Positions 35,548-47,800 of a DNA stretch of 64,000 bases are shown here, piece after piece (positions within the stretch are counted from its first letter, which is position 1; each line of letters opens with the position of its first letter). The notes below the pieces were generated by a model. That model worked only from the letters and a program-made list of their open reading frames with translations. It searched no databases and was not told the origin of the DNA. A program made the position numbers and the translations under genes. The DNA comes from Papilionanthe hookeriana x Papilionanthe teres (lineage: Eukaryota; Streptophyta; Magnoliopsida; Asparagales; Orchidaceae), in contig CM040423.1 of assembly GCA_022702705.1 (NCBI GenBank), positions 43,225,575 to 43,289,574 on the forward strand. The letters run 5' to 3'.

Positions 35548-36625
35548 TTACTCGCTAAGTCTTCAATACATGTGTTAGACATAACACTTGTATTTAAACT
35601 ACAACAGGTGCAAGTAGAAGTCATCGGCAACAGGTGGTGATGGACGAGGATGATCGACAGTAGCCTTCGAGGAAGTCAGTGGTTACTCGCCATGTCTTTA
35701 ATATATATTTTAGGCACGAAAGCCATATTCAAACTACAATGTTTGCAAACATGGATCGTTGTTAGTCAACGACGGCTAATGGTGATGACCGACAATGGTA
35801 GACAGTGGCCACATGCGGTGGTCAACAATGGTCATCGACTACAGAAGCCAATGGCTACTTGTCCGGGTCTTCAATATATGGGTTATGCACAACAATTGTA
35901 TTCAGACTTTGATGTTTGCAAATAGAGGTCACCGATGGCTGGTGGTTTTTAGTGGCGAGAGGTGACACTAATAGTGTTCGATGATGATTGGCGAGCATGA
36001 AGGTTGGTGATCACTCGTCGTGTCATCAATATAGGTGTTATGCACAACAATCATATTTAGACTATGATGTTTGCAAACAGTGGTTGTCAGTGACTGACGG
36101 TGATAACCTAAGGCCAGTGGTGATGACTGACAGTTATTCATCGGGTCTTTAGGCACGACAACCATATTCAAACTACTAACTTTAACAAAAAGGGGTAGTT
36201 GGTGATCGGTGGTTAGAAGTGGCAGGTGATGACGACTAGCAATGGTCGACAATGACTGACGGGCAATGATCAGGATCTATGGAGGCTGGACGTTTCTCAT
36301 CGGGTTTTTAATACATGTGTTAAGCACGACGACCAAATTCAGACAATGACGCTTGCAAAGAGGTGTCATCGGTGGAAGGCGGTGAAGATTGATAATGGTC
36401 GACCGTGGTTGACAGCTACGGAAGCCTGCGGTAACTCGTCGGTTCTTCAATAAAGGTGTGGGCACAACAATTGTATTTAGACTATGACGTTTGTAAATAG
36501 AGGTCGAGTGAGGCCAATTGTGGGGTTTGACTATCGGTTGCTGGCGGTGCTGGCAATCAGTGTTCGGCGGTGTTCATCAGTTACGGAGGCTGGTGATTAT
36601 CTATGGGACTTCTATCTAGAATAGA
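35548..36625. repeat. Degenerate tandem array, 124-172-bp units (about 7-8 copies)
   Basis: Each unit has a head like TTACTCGTCGGGTCTTCAAT, then GTGTTATGCACAACAA, then TATTCAGACTATGATGTTTG CAAA, and a tail rich in GACCGACAATGG/GGTGGT. Heads start near 35548, 35683, 35855, 36010, 36134, 36292, 36431 and 36594. Several minus-strand frames run through units and show repeated peptides such as LNMIVVHNTYIDD, but stop codons and unequal unit lengths argue against a gene. It is satellite-like or decayed. Confidence 0.8.
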
Positions 36626-37623
36626 CTCTAAAGTTCCTCTTTTTCTGCTCCCCCTTCCAAGTGAAGAGAAGGTATGCGCATTTTGAATTTTTGGCATATA
36701 ACTTTCCCAACCACTTAATCCCCCTTGATCATAAGAATTTTTTTAAAAGATTTGAATTCCTTAATGATCTTATAATTAAGCAATCATAGAGCTATTGGGT
36801 TTCTACTCGTTGAAATGCTCGATTTGGTTATAAATACATCAAATTTGAAATTCATTTGACTATTCAAGTGACAATCTTATGCTTCCAAATGAGTCCAAAT
36901 GATTTGATCTAGGCTTGATTGAATCTGGATTGAAAAAACTTTGATATTATTGAGTTTGTCTTGTTGAGATTGATTATAAATTTACTGAAATTGGGACTCA
37001 GAATAATCTTGAATTTTAATTCAGAATGCTTTATCAAAAAAATGTAAGGATTTTTACATGCATAGAACTCAACACATGCCTATTTTTATTTCATGTATAT
37101 TTATAGGCCATACATTGCCCACAATATCGTGCATGGATTGCAATGAAAAATAAAAATTTTCAGAGTCAAATTAAAGATTTTGATGATACAAATACAACGT
37201 TAGATTTTGATGATACAAACACAACGTTGCTAAAAGTCAATCAATATGAGCTCAAATGAGCTCACATCAAACTTTTGAATTGGGATTGAAAGCTTTGAAG
37301 CATTAATCAATTTCTCCTCAATTTTGATGAGCTTACACTTAAATCAAGTGTCTTCATGAGAGGAATCCAACATGCTCAATATCATTCAATAATTACTACG
37401 AGATATATGTCAATTTCTTATGCCTCGTATTAATGGTCCCCAATAACAAACAGTGGACACGTACTTGCATTGTATAACGATATATATGTCATGCATCTTA
37501 GGATAAATTGAACAATTTTATTGCCTCTATTAATAAATTTTGTTCAATGATAACGATGAAAGTTTGGCCAACGTGAATGTTGTCAATTTACTTTATGTGA
37601 GTGCAATATAAATTTTAATTAAC

Positions 37624-37627
<4 letters not shown>
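36626..37627. other. AT-rich spacer in unit B
   Basis: No gene seen. Around 37090-37131 it contains the TAGGC.ATACATTGCCCACA motif shared with the 3' flank of unit A near 13233. Confidence 0.45.

Positions 37628-37710
<83 letters not shown>
37628..37710. repeat. (TA)n microsatellite, 83 bases
   Basis: Uninterrupted TA dinucleotides. The mirror tract at 55582-55653 is 72 bases, so the arms differ in repeat number. Confidence 0.97.
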
Positions 37711-37712
<2 letters not shown>

Positions 37713-37756
37713 TATTTTACACTTTGAAATATGCATATAGGAATAAAATTAAAAGG

Positions 37757-37971
37757 TATTTACATACATATCATCCAATTCCTAAACTTTTTTATATTTA
37801 TACGACTCAAATGTTTCATTTCACGACAAAATTATTTCAATATTTAGTTTAAAAAAATGAAATACACCTTTTCATGCACATGTAAGGTGGCATAGATGTT
37901 GAAATCGAAATTTGGGTGTTTGATATGTAAATACTTTGGAATTACATGGTACGTATGTAAATATTCCTAAA
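37757..37971. mobile_element. MITE, about 215 bp, with terminal inverted repeats
   Basis: The left end GGTATTTACATACATATCAT and the right end, read in reverse complement as GGAATATTTACATACGTACC, are imperfect inverted repeats of about 28 bases. There is no coding capacity. Related sequences occur at 16727, 38583, 49030 and 29420, so this is a family. The superfamily is not determined. Confidence 0.65.
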
Positions 37972-38582
37972 ATTAATTATACACAAATAAAAGCTTCAAG
38001 GATTAAATACTTATGAAAATTCAGGATATAAATCCAAAATATAAAGGCAGCACGCTTGAACATGATGTGCAAATCAAATCCATCCAATGAAGGAGCTGAA
38101 ATGGGGAGTGTTTAAGGGTCTATTTGAAAATTAAAAAATAAATAAATAAAAACGTGCTAATTATTATTATTATGTTTTTGTTGTTGAGATATCAATATAT
38201 TTTATTTAGTAATATTTTGCTATTATATATATATTTTTGAATTTATGTGATGAAAAATTAATATTTACAGTCAGAATTATTAAAAATGTAATAGTTGTAA
38301 GGAAATAATAGTCTTGAATTTTTTTTTAAATTATACTAGTTATAATAATTCTCAAAAATTTATTTTTTCCATAATAAATTTATATCTATATTTAAAAAAG
38401 AAAATTACAACAGCCTCATAAACACCCTAGGAAAATTGGTAGAAATATTTTGGAATATTTAAAATATTTCTGGTGTTAAAACTTTTGTTGAAAATAAAAC
38501 TAAAAATTCCCATTTAGTCTGCCCAAAAAAAATGAAGGTCTATAGATGCAAATTTAACCGAGAACAAATAATAAAATGTTGG

Positions 38583-38765
38583 GGCAATTACATACATACC
38601 ACCTAATTCATATGTATTTACATGTCTAACGCAAAAGTTTTGATTTTTATATTTATACCCTTATTCCAATTTTAAAAGATGAAATATCTTTCATGTATAT
38701 GTGCAAAGTGACATATTCATAAAAATTAAATTTTAAGGTGTTATTTACATAAATACAGTAAAATC
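38583..38765. repeat. MITE-like repeat of the same family
   Basis: GGCAATTACATACATACCAC at the left and TTTACATAAATACAGTAAAAT at the right echo the MITE at 37757, with the same CATGTATATGTGCAAAGTG internal motif. The ends are less symmetrical. The mirror copy is at about 54525-54708. Confidence 0.5.
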
Positions 38766-38849
38766 TTGGTGCCATAAAATCATGGTAAATAAATAGATAT
38801 CGAGTGGCTGCACTGAAGGATGATCGGAAGACTCCGAGAGAGATTCCCA

Positions 38850-39731
38850 AATTATACTATAGCTTTAGACGTATTATGTCTTAGCACAATTATCCTATAG
38901 TTTCTGGGAAGGCATTGTTGACATTGTTGGTAAGCATAGTCTCATTGAAGATGGACATCATAATCACTCTTTGGAGAAAATGAAAGGTCTAATCGAACCG
39001 AACATATTGAATTCATTGGATTAATTTTTTGAAGGGAGGTTTGCAACTTCATACTTGTTGTATGCAGAACTTCTATAATGTCTTGATTTAAAAAAAGCCT
39101 TGAGGTGTATAACAAACTCTAAGACAAGGTAGATATTTGATGGTGTTGAGTTGCTTCATACTAAAAACTAAGTTCAATATTTGGATAAGTGTCGAAGATC
39201 AGTGGATTTGTTGTCAATAATGAGAATGTCATATGCATTGATGAGCAAGTAAATAATGGTTTGGTTGTGAAGGAAGCAGAGAAGAAAGGGGCCTGCATTG
39301 CTTGGTTTGAATTCCTTTTACTATAGGACCAAAGATGTTGTTAAACGAGTGCTTCGTTAGTAGGAAAACATGGTGAGGGTGCTAGAGATCCTAAAAGTCT
39401 GGTAATTATTTCACGTAAACCATCTCTTTCATCAAGGAAGGCATTAGAGGTACAGTTGTTGAGCTTCCCAATTTTCTTGGCAATTGTGTAGAGCACTAAT
39501 AGTCATCATTGTGACAACCATACTAAATATTTCAGTATAATGGATGACTTGTTATCGATTGTATCATTAAGCCACAAGCCAATTGTTGTGGCTAGCAATA
39601 GTTCCATCAAAGTAAAGTTTTATGTTGGATGTCTAGTGGCAGCATAGGTGGTCAAGGGAATATGGACCAGATTCCTAGTTGCTAAAGCACTAGGAAGTCG
39701 CTAAAGCACTAGGAAGTCTTATGATAAGTTT
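38850..39731. repeat. Unclassified dispersed repeat R (copy in left arm)
   Basis: This sequence occurs three times in the window: here, mirrored at 53561-54441, and on the plus strand at about 50934-51860. Frames on either strand are broken by many stops. One frame reads MDDLLSIVSLSHKPIVVASNSS, faintly like the start of a copia polyprotein segment, but I do not consider that identification safe. Confidence 0.65.
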
Positions 39732-42700
39732 ACCCTCATTACAGTCTCTTATTTTAGATTTTCCTTGATTTGGTTGTCAGTTGAATGGCTTACTAAATGC
39801 CCTTAATAGGATCCTAATATGAAGCTTGAATTGGGGGCAATTTTTAGGTTGCCTACATCTTCAAAAATATATCATTAGTTCTGATTCCTGTAAGAGTCGT
39901 TTTGCAATGCATGTGACTTTCTATATAAAATCATCCCTTAAGTTTTTATATGAGGAGGCTTTATATTTAGGATAAAAATTAAGCATGAATTTCTTGTGCT
40001 AGTTTGGTTGTGGTTGATTGTTGATTCAAAAGCTGCGATTTATGTTGTCTGCTTTTGAGTTTAATTTCGAGAATCTGAATGAAGGAATTGTTATTTATTG
40101 CTTAATGAGATCCCTGTTACCTGCAGCTACTATAGCTACAGTATAGCCACGGTTGATAACTTAAAGATAACTTAAACGGGGCTGGAAAAATTTACTAAAC
40201 TTATTTCTAGTTTACTTTCACCTAGCACCACGAGCTGCAAAACACTTCTCACAAAATCCGCTATAGTTGCACCATTTCAAAAGAGCTGACCACGCTATCT
40301 CATCTCAAACCGGACATTTAACTATTTCCTCCTTTTTTGAAATCCTATATGCATACTTACAAATGCTTAGAATTTATCTATATTGTGATGTATAGGCTTC
40401 CTCTACTTTGTCTCCTTAATTGATTGGTTATCTTGTACATTGTTGGATATTGTCAATATATTGTCAATGATCAATAAATCTGAAATGGCACTACACTATC
40501 TTCCATTGCGATTTTGTGGGCAATGTACTGCCTATACATAGACATGAAATAAAATATTAAATGCAAATATATATTTAATTTTAATGAATTCGGATAGATT
40601 TTTTTTTAATGTACTTATCTATCGTGACAGATAAAAATTATTACACAATAAATTATATTTAAAGAAAGAGAATGCCCTCCCAGCTATAAATTAGCTATAT
40701 TCGAATGATCCAAAATCAATTCTAAGTTTTGATCCATATGCTTAATTAATAAATTTAAGGCCAGCTTAAATTTTTAACATTTTATTTAGAACTTAAGGTT
40801 ATAGTTTTAGGGCGTCCTAGTGACTCTTCCTATGATAGAACTAATGGTGGGGACTACGCCAACTTTAAATTGAAACATTTCTTGACATTAGCTGTACATA
40901 CTCACAGCCTATATAGTGCTGGACATAGGAAACTATAAACTACAAATATCCCAATTCAATCCAACGGTGGACATTACGGGGAGCATGTGATGCTTTTAGT
41001 GCACTCTCATTGAAGTTAATTAAATGAGACTTAGCAGCATGAATGCTAGAATAGATGAATACAGAATACAGAATACGAATACGAAGAGATGGAAAGAGAA
41101 GTAATGATTCATTATATCATTGATTTAATGCAAATGTCCTGAATCTATAGCCTCAGCAATGGCAAACTACTAATTACATTGCATATGCTTAATATGATTC
41201 AACACTCTTCGCTAATACATATTGGCATAGTAAAAACTAAACCTCATGTTAATCAATAATAGTCATCAAAGAGAAATTAGAGCAGACATAAGAAAGATTT
41301 ATGAACGGACAACTTGGATTTAAAAGCATGGTCTTGTTCTCCACCTCCACTACTCCGCTTTCTATATTATTTTTGGTACCTCAAGCGGGATGCACAATGA
41401 AGGTTAAGGACTTTTGGTGTAGTTGAGCCTCAAACATTCCTTATTGCGGACAACGATGTGGTCAAAGTGTTGGAATATTTTAGACATCTCATCACCTTCA
41501 TTTTGTCCTTCGAGGCATATCTTACTCACCGGTTCCTCCTTGCATACTGTGCCAGGAAAAATGCTAATTTGTTGTTGTTGTCACACTAATCATCATCGGC
41601 GGGAAACCATCGTGGAAGAAGTCCGCATTGAAATCTTCCCGATGAATGAAATGCGGCGGACGATGATTAAGCTTCACGAGACTTGGTCGGGCAGTCCTAT
41701 GCTTATATCTTGAAGCTGGCAGGTAAGGAGATTCTCTTGACTTGAGGATGTTTTGAAGGATAAGTAATTCCAGACGAGGGAGTTTGTGTACCACTTTCAG
41801 GAGAGTTCTGAAATCTTATAATTCTTATTTTCTTCAAGGAAACAGCACATTAGTAGGAGTTCTCTGGGAAATAACTTGAGTTTTGGGCATTCAGAAAGTA
41901 TTAACTCCTCTAAATAAGGCATCAATGCCGCATGGGTTTCCCCTTTTCTCTCCACTCCTCCCAGCTATCCATTTCCATAAAGATCAACAACTTTAATCTC
42001 GGAAAGAATGCATCATTCTCTATATTGCTTTGTTGCCTAGATAGAGTTACGGTCCAATATTTCTTCATTGATGATGCCCCCGTAATGATAAGCGCTTTAG
42101 CTGGGCAGCAATCTAAAGCCATTCGCTGCTTAAAATATTTACGAGTTAACGATTTGCAAGTGTGATAGAAAATTAAGTGAAGCATGTCCAAGCGATTTGA
42201 CGCTTGCTCCCATAATATTCTCAATAACAAGAGCTTTTAGATGGGGAGGAGGACAAAGATCGTCGAAAATCTCCTCAAATTTTATGATGCTTCTTTCACT
42301 TGTGTATTCATCGACGTTGATTAAAATCCTTTCGACAACACAATTTGAAGTTCGAAGGTGAGTTTGTCTTTGAGAGTAGCACTTTTGCTTGTGGCGTGTC
42401 TGACACCCTTTCCGGCTTGAACGAGGTAATTCTGCGATAAACGATCCAGATTCGTTAGTTAGATTGTCATTTTAAATTATTTTTTCAAGTATGCGCAAAT
42501 AGTGAGTTGATGGAACAATCTTAAATACGGATTAATACACAATACAAACCTCGGTTAATGAGTCTGACTCCTTAGGTAGATGATGTTGGTGTGGCTTATG
42601 AAGGCATAATGAAGTCGAATACGTAATTTGTTGACCTTCCCAATCAGGTGGAAGATGTGTCGGCCAGATGCTTCGGTAACAAGAGAACATAGGCGGTGCA

Positions 42701-44808
42701 ACTTCATTATGCATGGGGAGAGAGCTGTCCAAGGTTCACACTTAGAAACATCGAGTCCAGTTTTTGAGGTTTTCAATGGTTTAGGCAGCTCCCTTATAGG
42801 AGTGTTTGACGAGTTTAGGTATACGAGTGCTTAAGGGAACCCCGGGGAGTTAGGCAAGGTTGAAACATTAGTGTTTTTAAGTTGTAGTGTCACGAGACGA
42901 TGAAGATGATTGAAAAGGTCATTATCAATTTCACGAATGGTTATCGAAGATGAGAAGAGTCCTCGACGATACAAGTTCTTCTAGGCTTTTGGGGAGGATG
43001 CTCATAGTTTTGACGCGCCACCAATAAAAGAAAGACGTCGCAGCTTCATTGTCCTTCCTTGAATCTATTGTTTAAATTTCTTCCCCGGTAGCTACAAGGC
43101 TCTCATTTTGCATTAGAAGCGGGTAGTGAGTAAACAAGGTCATGCATTCATGGCCCAGGAGGCGGAGTTAGATATCTGGCATGACCATTAGCAGGACTCT
43201 CCGTACTAGTATCCAAATATAACTATACGCAACCTCATGCAATGTTGTGTACGAGTCCTCTTTGATGAGCCCTTCTGAATCCAAAGTTTTTGAACGTCAC
43301 GAAATAAAAAAATAATCGTCTTTAGAAACAAAGGAACAATACAACAAACATTGCTTGATATTCGAAGAGGTAGTTTTGGTAGCGATGTATAAAGCGAGGT
43401 GGATTTCCTTAGAAGCCCATTCACCTCCCACGCTGCTCTTGAGAACCAACTCCCGGGCTTCTTTGTTACTGCTCTCCGCGGACGGCATTCCTCCTATGAT
43501 ATTGATCGCTAGCGGCGGTCCATCACATTTTTTGACTAGCTCCATTAAATATCTTTGAGGTTCCATACATCATCCTTTAGCTTCTATTGCGCAATCGGGA
43601 AGAAGTGAAGCAACGACAACGACCATCCATCTTCTAGAGGAAGGGCTCAACTTCAACGGCATATATTGCCATCGTCGATATGCTACCTCCTTGTTTCTCG
43701 TGGTGACGAGCACCGCAACTTATTTTGCGGCGCCGCTGCGGCGAAGCTTCTCAGCACGCCCTTCCACGGTCTCTCGGTGTCCCACCGTCATCCAACACCA
43801 TGAATAGCCTTTTGCCTTGCGAGGCTAAGCTTAACCTTCTCACGAGCAAATTTAGATTGTGACGGGGCTCGTCGTCTCCATCGGCGGACGATGATGCTTC
43901 AATATATCAAACACGTCATAGTGCAGGACACACAGACCCAAGCCGTCAGATCAAAGTAATTTTTGATCGTGCGATCATCAAATACTAATTTAGCTCGGTG
44001 GTTTTGCCAATCCCTCCCATCCAAACTATGGCGCACACAAGAGGATTGTCGCGATTAAATCACCATTTAGTGGCTCTGTTAAACGCCCGAACATCATTAT
44101 ATTTCAAGGCCCACTATATCCGTACGAACCACCGAAGAATGCGTCATTCGAGCAGCCAGCTGATTTCGTCTTCCTTGGTTAGAATCCAATGGTTGAAGGT
44201 TCTCATAAGTACAATACGGGTATTTTGCTCATGATTTCTGTCAGCCTTTTATTAAGCTCTGCAAAATACGGACACCAATGGTATGTTTGGATGCGAGGAG
44301 GCTTCTTGAAGGGAGCACGGGATACGGCGGCATACATCTTTATATTGTCGGAGACGGGTCGGAAGTCGACGAAGAGCTGATTGTCGTGGCCGCCACTTCT
44401 TGAGAGGAGTCGAGGGTATGATATTCGTCGAGCACATCCTCGATGTCATACATGACATCCTTGATCTGTTCGAGCCATCGATATGTGGAAGCATCCTCGA
44501 TTCTCTTCTTCTCGGCGTCTTCCAAGAAAGTCTTGAAGCTCGTCGAGGGTGAGCTGAAGCTTCTTCACATCGTCTATCAAGCCCATCTGCATCGTTAACA
44601 ATCAACCTGACATTTGGAACAGCATCTCCAGCAGCTTGGAAAGCAGAAAGTCGGCCACCATTGCCATCTTCTCGTTCCTTTGGTTGAGCTCAGTTTGATA
44701 ACCGGCTTTCTTTAAAGAGGCAGCAGAAGGAACCCTTTAGTGCAACGAATCAGGGAAAGGAATTTGTGCGGACCTAGAATTTTTGGAGTGATAATATGGG
44801 AAAGTAGC
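39732..44808. repeat. Unit A-inverted: right arm of the A duplication
   Basis: Reverse complement of unit A. It abuts unit B exactly at 39731/39732 and ends at 44808, where gypsy sequence starts. It lacks the 13546-15309 block and the solo LTR. 39850-41340 is a fair match to the left arm. 41370-44700 (P3) is heavily altered with many small indels and new CpG dinucleotides. Confidence 0.85.
41370..44667 (-). pseudogene. CNL disease-resistance copy P3, heavily disrupted
   Basis: Minus-strand copy of the CNL at 8993. It starts MAMVADFLL at 44667, and EDAEKKRIEDASTYRWLEQIKDVMYDIEDVLDEYHTLD (44525-44410), ELVKKCDGPPLAINIIGGM (43545-43490), the LRR piece LDVSKCEPWTALSPCIMKL (about 42750) and the C-terminal tail near 41400-41560 are readable. 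Nearly every 50-150 bases a small indel changes frame. Many changes are at CAG/CTG sites of the parent and create CpG (for example ACCTGTC to ACTCGTC near 42810). It may be a true pseudogene, a methylated copy badly called by the sequencer, or both. Confidence 0.88.
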
Positions 44809-47800
44809 ATCATTGCCTCCTTCTCACGTCAATTGAGTAAACTTCTTTCGATATTTGAGAAATTTGAACTCAAATTTCTTATGGCAAGGCATGTTTCTAA
44901 GGGCGGGTACAACGAGGAGCGCTTGAATCATTTTTGGATCAGCTTTCATGCAGCACCGAGGCGAGCGAAGTGTCAAAATTTGTCTGTTGTAGCTCCAAAG
45001 AGACATTTCAACGGGTTTAATTTAATGATAAATTTGTTGAGTGTTTGAAAGGTTTCTTTTAATTTCTCGATTTATTTTTAAGCCGACCTACATTTAACTA
45101 ACACATCATCGACATACAATTTAACGTTTCTTCCTTTTTTATTAGTAAATTACGTTCTAGGTATTGATAGGTCGCCCTTGTATTCTTAAGCTAGGAAAGG
45201 ATATTACATTGTAACAATATAATTCTCACAAGTAATAAAAAGAGGTTTGTTCTGTATGCGGGATGCGATTTGATTTGATGGTACTAGAAAGAACGCGTCG
45301 AGGAAGGCTTGGGACCGAGTGGACGTAGGCAATCCCCATCAAACAATCAATTCTTGGTAGCAAGTATGTGTTTGGGTGGGCTGAGTTTAGATTTATGATG
45401 AACGCACACACCCCCTCCATTTTCCTTTAGCCTTCTGTACCATTACCCGTTGGAGATCCATGCGAGTCTTGCACTTCACAGAACCATGCCCTGTTTCCTT
45501 CAACTTACGCACCTCCTCTCGAATGGGTCCCGCCGGTTTCATGGCTATCCTTCTAATCTTATGCTTCATAGGTTGAGGCGATGGGTCAACATTCAATCTA
45601 TAACATGTAGCATTGATCGAGACGCAATTCAGCGGTTGTCCATGCAAAGACATCCAGGCTTTCTTAGAGGGATCGAGTAACACCCTCGGTCAGGACTTCA
45701 AGAGTGACCTCATTGGTCTCAAAGTCACCTTCCCTCTTGTTCTTTATGTCTAAGTGATCGCTTTTTCACATTACTTGTGGCTTGCAAGTATGAGACTCGG
45801 GATTGTTTCGGGTCACCTTTAGTGACGGTAATAACCGTCTTCAGGAACTTTAACGGTGACCACGGCCACGAATCATTCGAAGAAGTTGGCCGAATATAGT
45901 GTTACATGTCGGAGGGGAGTCTACCATGATACGGTAGCGTAGTTGCTTCTCAATTTTCCCCGGCTTGCGGGCAGGTCACCCCCAGCACTTTCTTCCTTTC
46001 ATCCAAGATATCGTACGAGTGGTTAATTTGGTGTAGTCATCTGGTTGAGTGAGACAGCATAATGCCTGCTAGAATAATATATTTATTGAGCTACATATAT
46101 ATCGATGAACGCTTTCTACTTGATAATTATTGATTATAGATGTTATCACGATAGCACCATTATAGGGATTTCCTTGAGCCGTCATCATCGATGAAGTAAA
46201 TAAGCGTGTGGCTCTTAGGTTTTGGGGCAAAAGGCTGGGACGTAGAGTTCCCTGTTTGTAGTTTTCTTATTTACCCTCCTAGATTATAGGCATGTATCTA
46301 GTGATGTCGACGACGTTGGAACGAATGGGTTCGTCGAACTTTCCATCCATAGAAGCTTTGCCACATATACGGGTCGCGACTGCGGGGCGGCGAATTCTTT
46401 TAGCTTCAATTTTTATGAGCTCTTTAATCAGGCTTTGGAGGTTCATGTATTCCTGTGTTATGTACGTATCTCTATTATACTTGCGATATTTTCTACTAAT
46501 TTGGAGAAAGGCTGCGGTTCTCTTGATGATGCTTTCTTGAAGAATTTCTTTTCTTGAATGGTGTCCACTATTTCTACCATGGAAACCCTCATTGGGGTGT
46601 CACGGGGACTCGATGGCTCGTCGATTGCTCGTATAATAAACGATGGGTGGTGTTTTATTTTGTTCGTCCTCGATCGTCTTGACGGTGGAGTCGGTAGGCT
46701 GCTAGGAATTGGTTCTCATTCTGCCTTGGTTGCCTCGTATTTGTTTCGCGGGTCCTCTTCTAGTGTAGTTTTCAATCGGTTGGAGGGCATTTTCATAAGT
46801 AGTTATGCACTTATTTGGCCATCCACTAACGGTTCGGTTATGCTCGCCAGCTCCACGAGGTCAAGGTCGAAGCGGAATGTCTCCGACCTTACTCCATGTG
46901 CAGCATATCCTTTGACGTGCAATAAATGACACAAGTCTCATCGGCTCTAGTTATAGTTTTCATAAGGATCGGGCACTCTTGTTTGGTCTCAAAGTGCTCA
47001 CAAACCGGATAAAAAGAAGAGGTGATTCCGCAAAATAAGTGATCACTCCCACGGGTAACTAGTCGAACCATCTTGGCTGAATGAGCTTCCGTGTTGTGAA
47101 GAACGACTTGCACTTGAAGAGGAATGAGAGATTTTCGGTAGGCAGAGTGGAGATTCAAAATGACGTCGGAGTGTGGTCGCTAAGGTTCGATTGTCCATTT
47201 TATGACTCTAGGATGGGCATCTTAAGCTTGTCCGGGGTTGACACTTGAGACAAAAGCGGCGAAGACGTCTTCGGGCTGCTTGTGGTACCTCACACCCGAT
47301 CAATTCCTCTCCTCGAGGAGAGATCCATGATTTCTTGATATTACATCATCGGGCTTCTCACCGCATGTGGATTGTTTTTCTCCGGTTGTTTCTTTGGTGG
47401 TTCCCCTTTTAGTAGGGTTGATGCCCCTTGTTGAGTTGGTTCTTCACCTAGAGGAGCTAGGGGCCGCTACTAAGGCGACGACTACTTTGAGTATCTGCGG
47501 TACAATTGTCATGCATTTGGTGATTTGGGTCCTCGAGTCTTGCAAGTCTTGTTGGACAAATTCCTTCGTGAATTTCGTAATGCGTATTTCTTCTCTTGGC
47601 GTTTCTTTGACTAGATTCTCCTTGTTGTTGTCGTTGAACTCCTTTTGCGGTAACGACGTATTCACTTATTCAACGCGCGCTGAGATGTTGAATCCAAAAG
47701 TGTACGGAAACATAAGGTATGAACGTTTGCAGGGAAAGATAGGAGAGAGTATGGTAGAGAACGGTATGAACGCGTAGCCTTTATTCATGATATGAGCCGC

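Larger units (their letters stand above)
29280..39731. repeat. Unit B, left arm of a >10-kb inverted repeat
   Basis: This segment is nearly identical to the reverse complement of 53561-64000. Paired positions sum to 93280 at the outer end and 93292 at the inner end, so the net length difference is only about 12 bases over 10.4 kb, mostly in the (TA)n tract. The inner limit is sharp: identity ends at 39731 (GATAAGTTT) where unit A-inverted begins. The true outer limit may lie left of 29280. The arm contains P2, the tandem array, the (TA)n tract and MITEs. Confidence 0.95.

Noticed and set aside
35650..36465. Three short ORFs (62-94 codons) conserved in both arms
   Set aside because: Conservation follows from the near-identical inverted repeat. 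The frames are repeats of one motif and end at arbitrary stops.
35548..36625. CRISPR-like or gene-like array
   Set aside because: Units are long, vary from 124 to 172 bases and are degenerate; this is a plant genome, and frames are broken. Treated as a tandem repeat.
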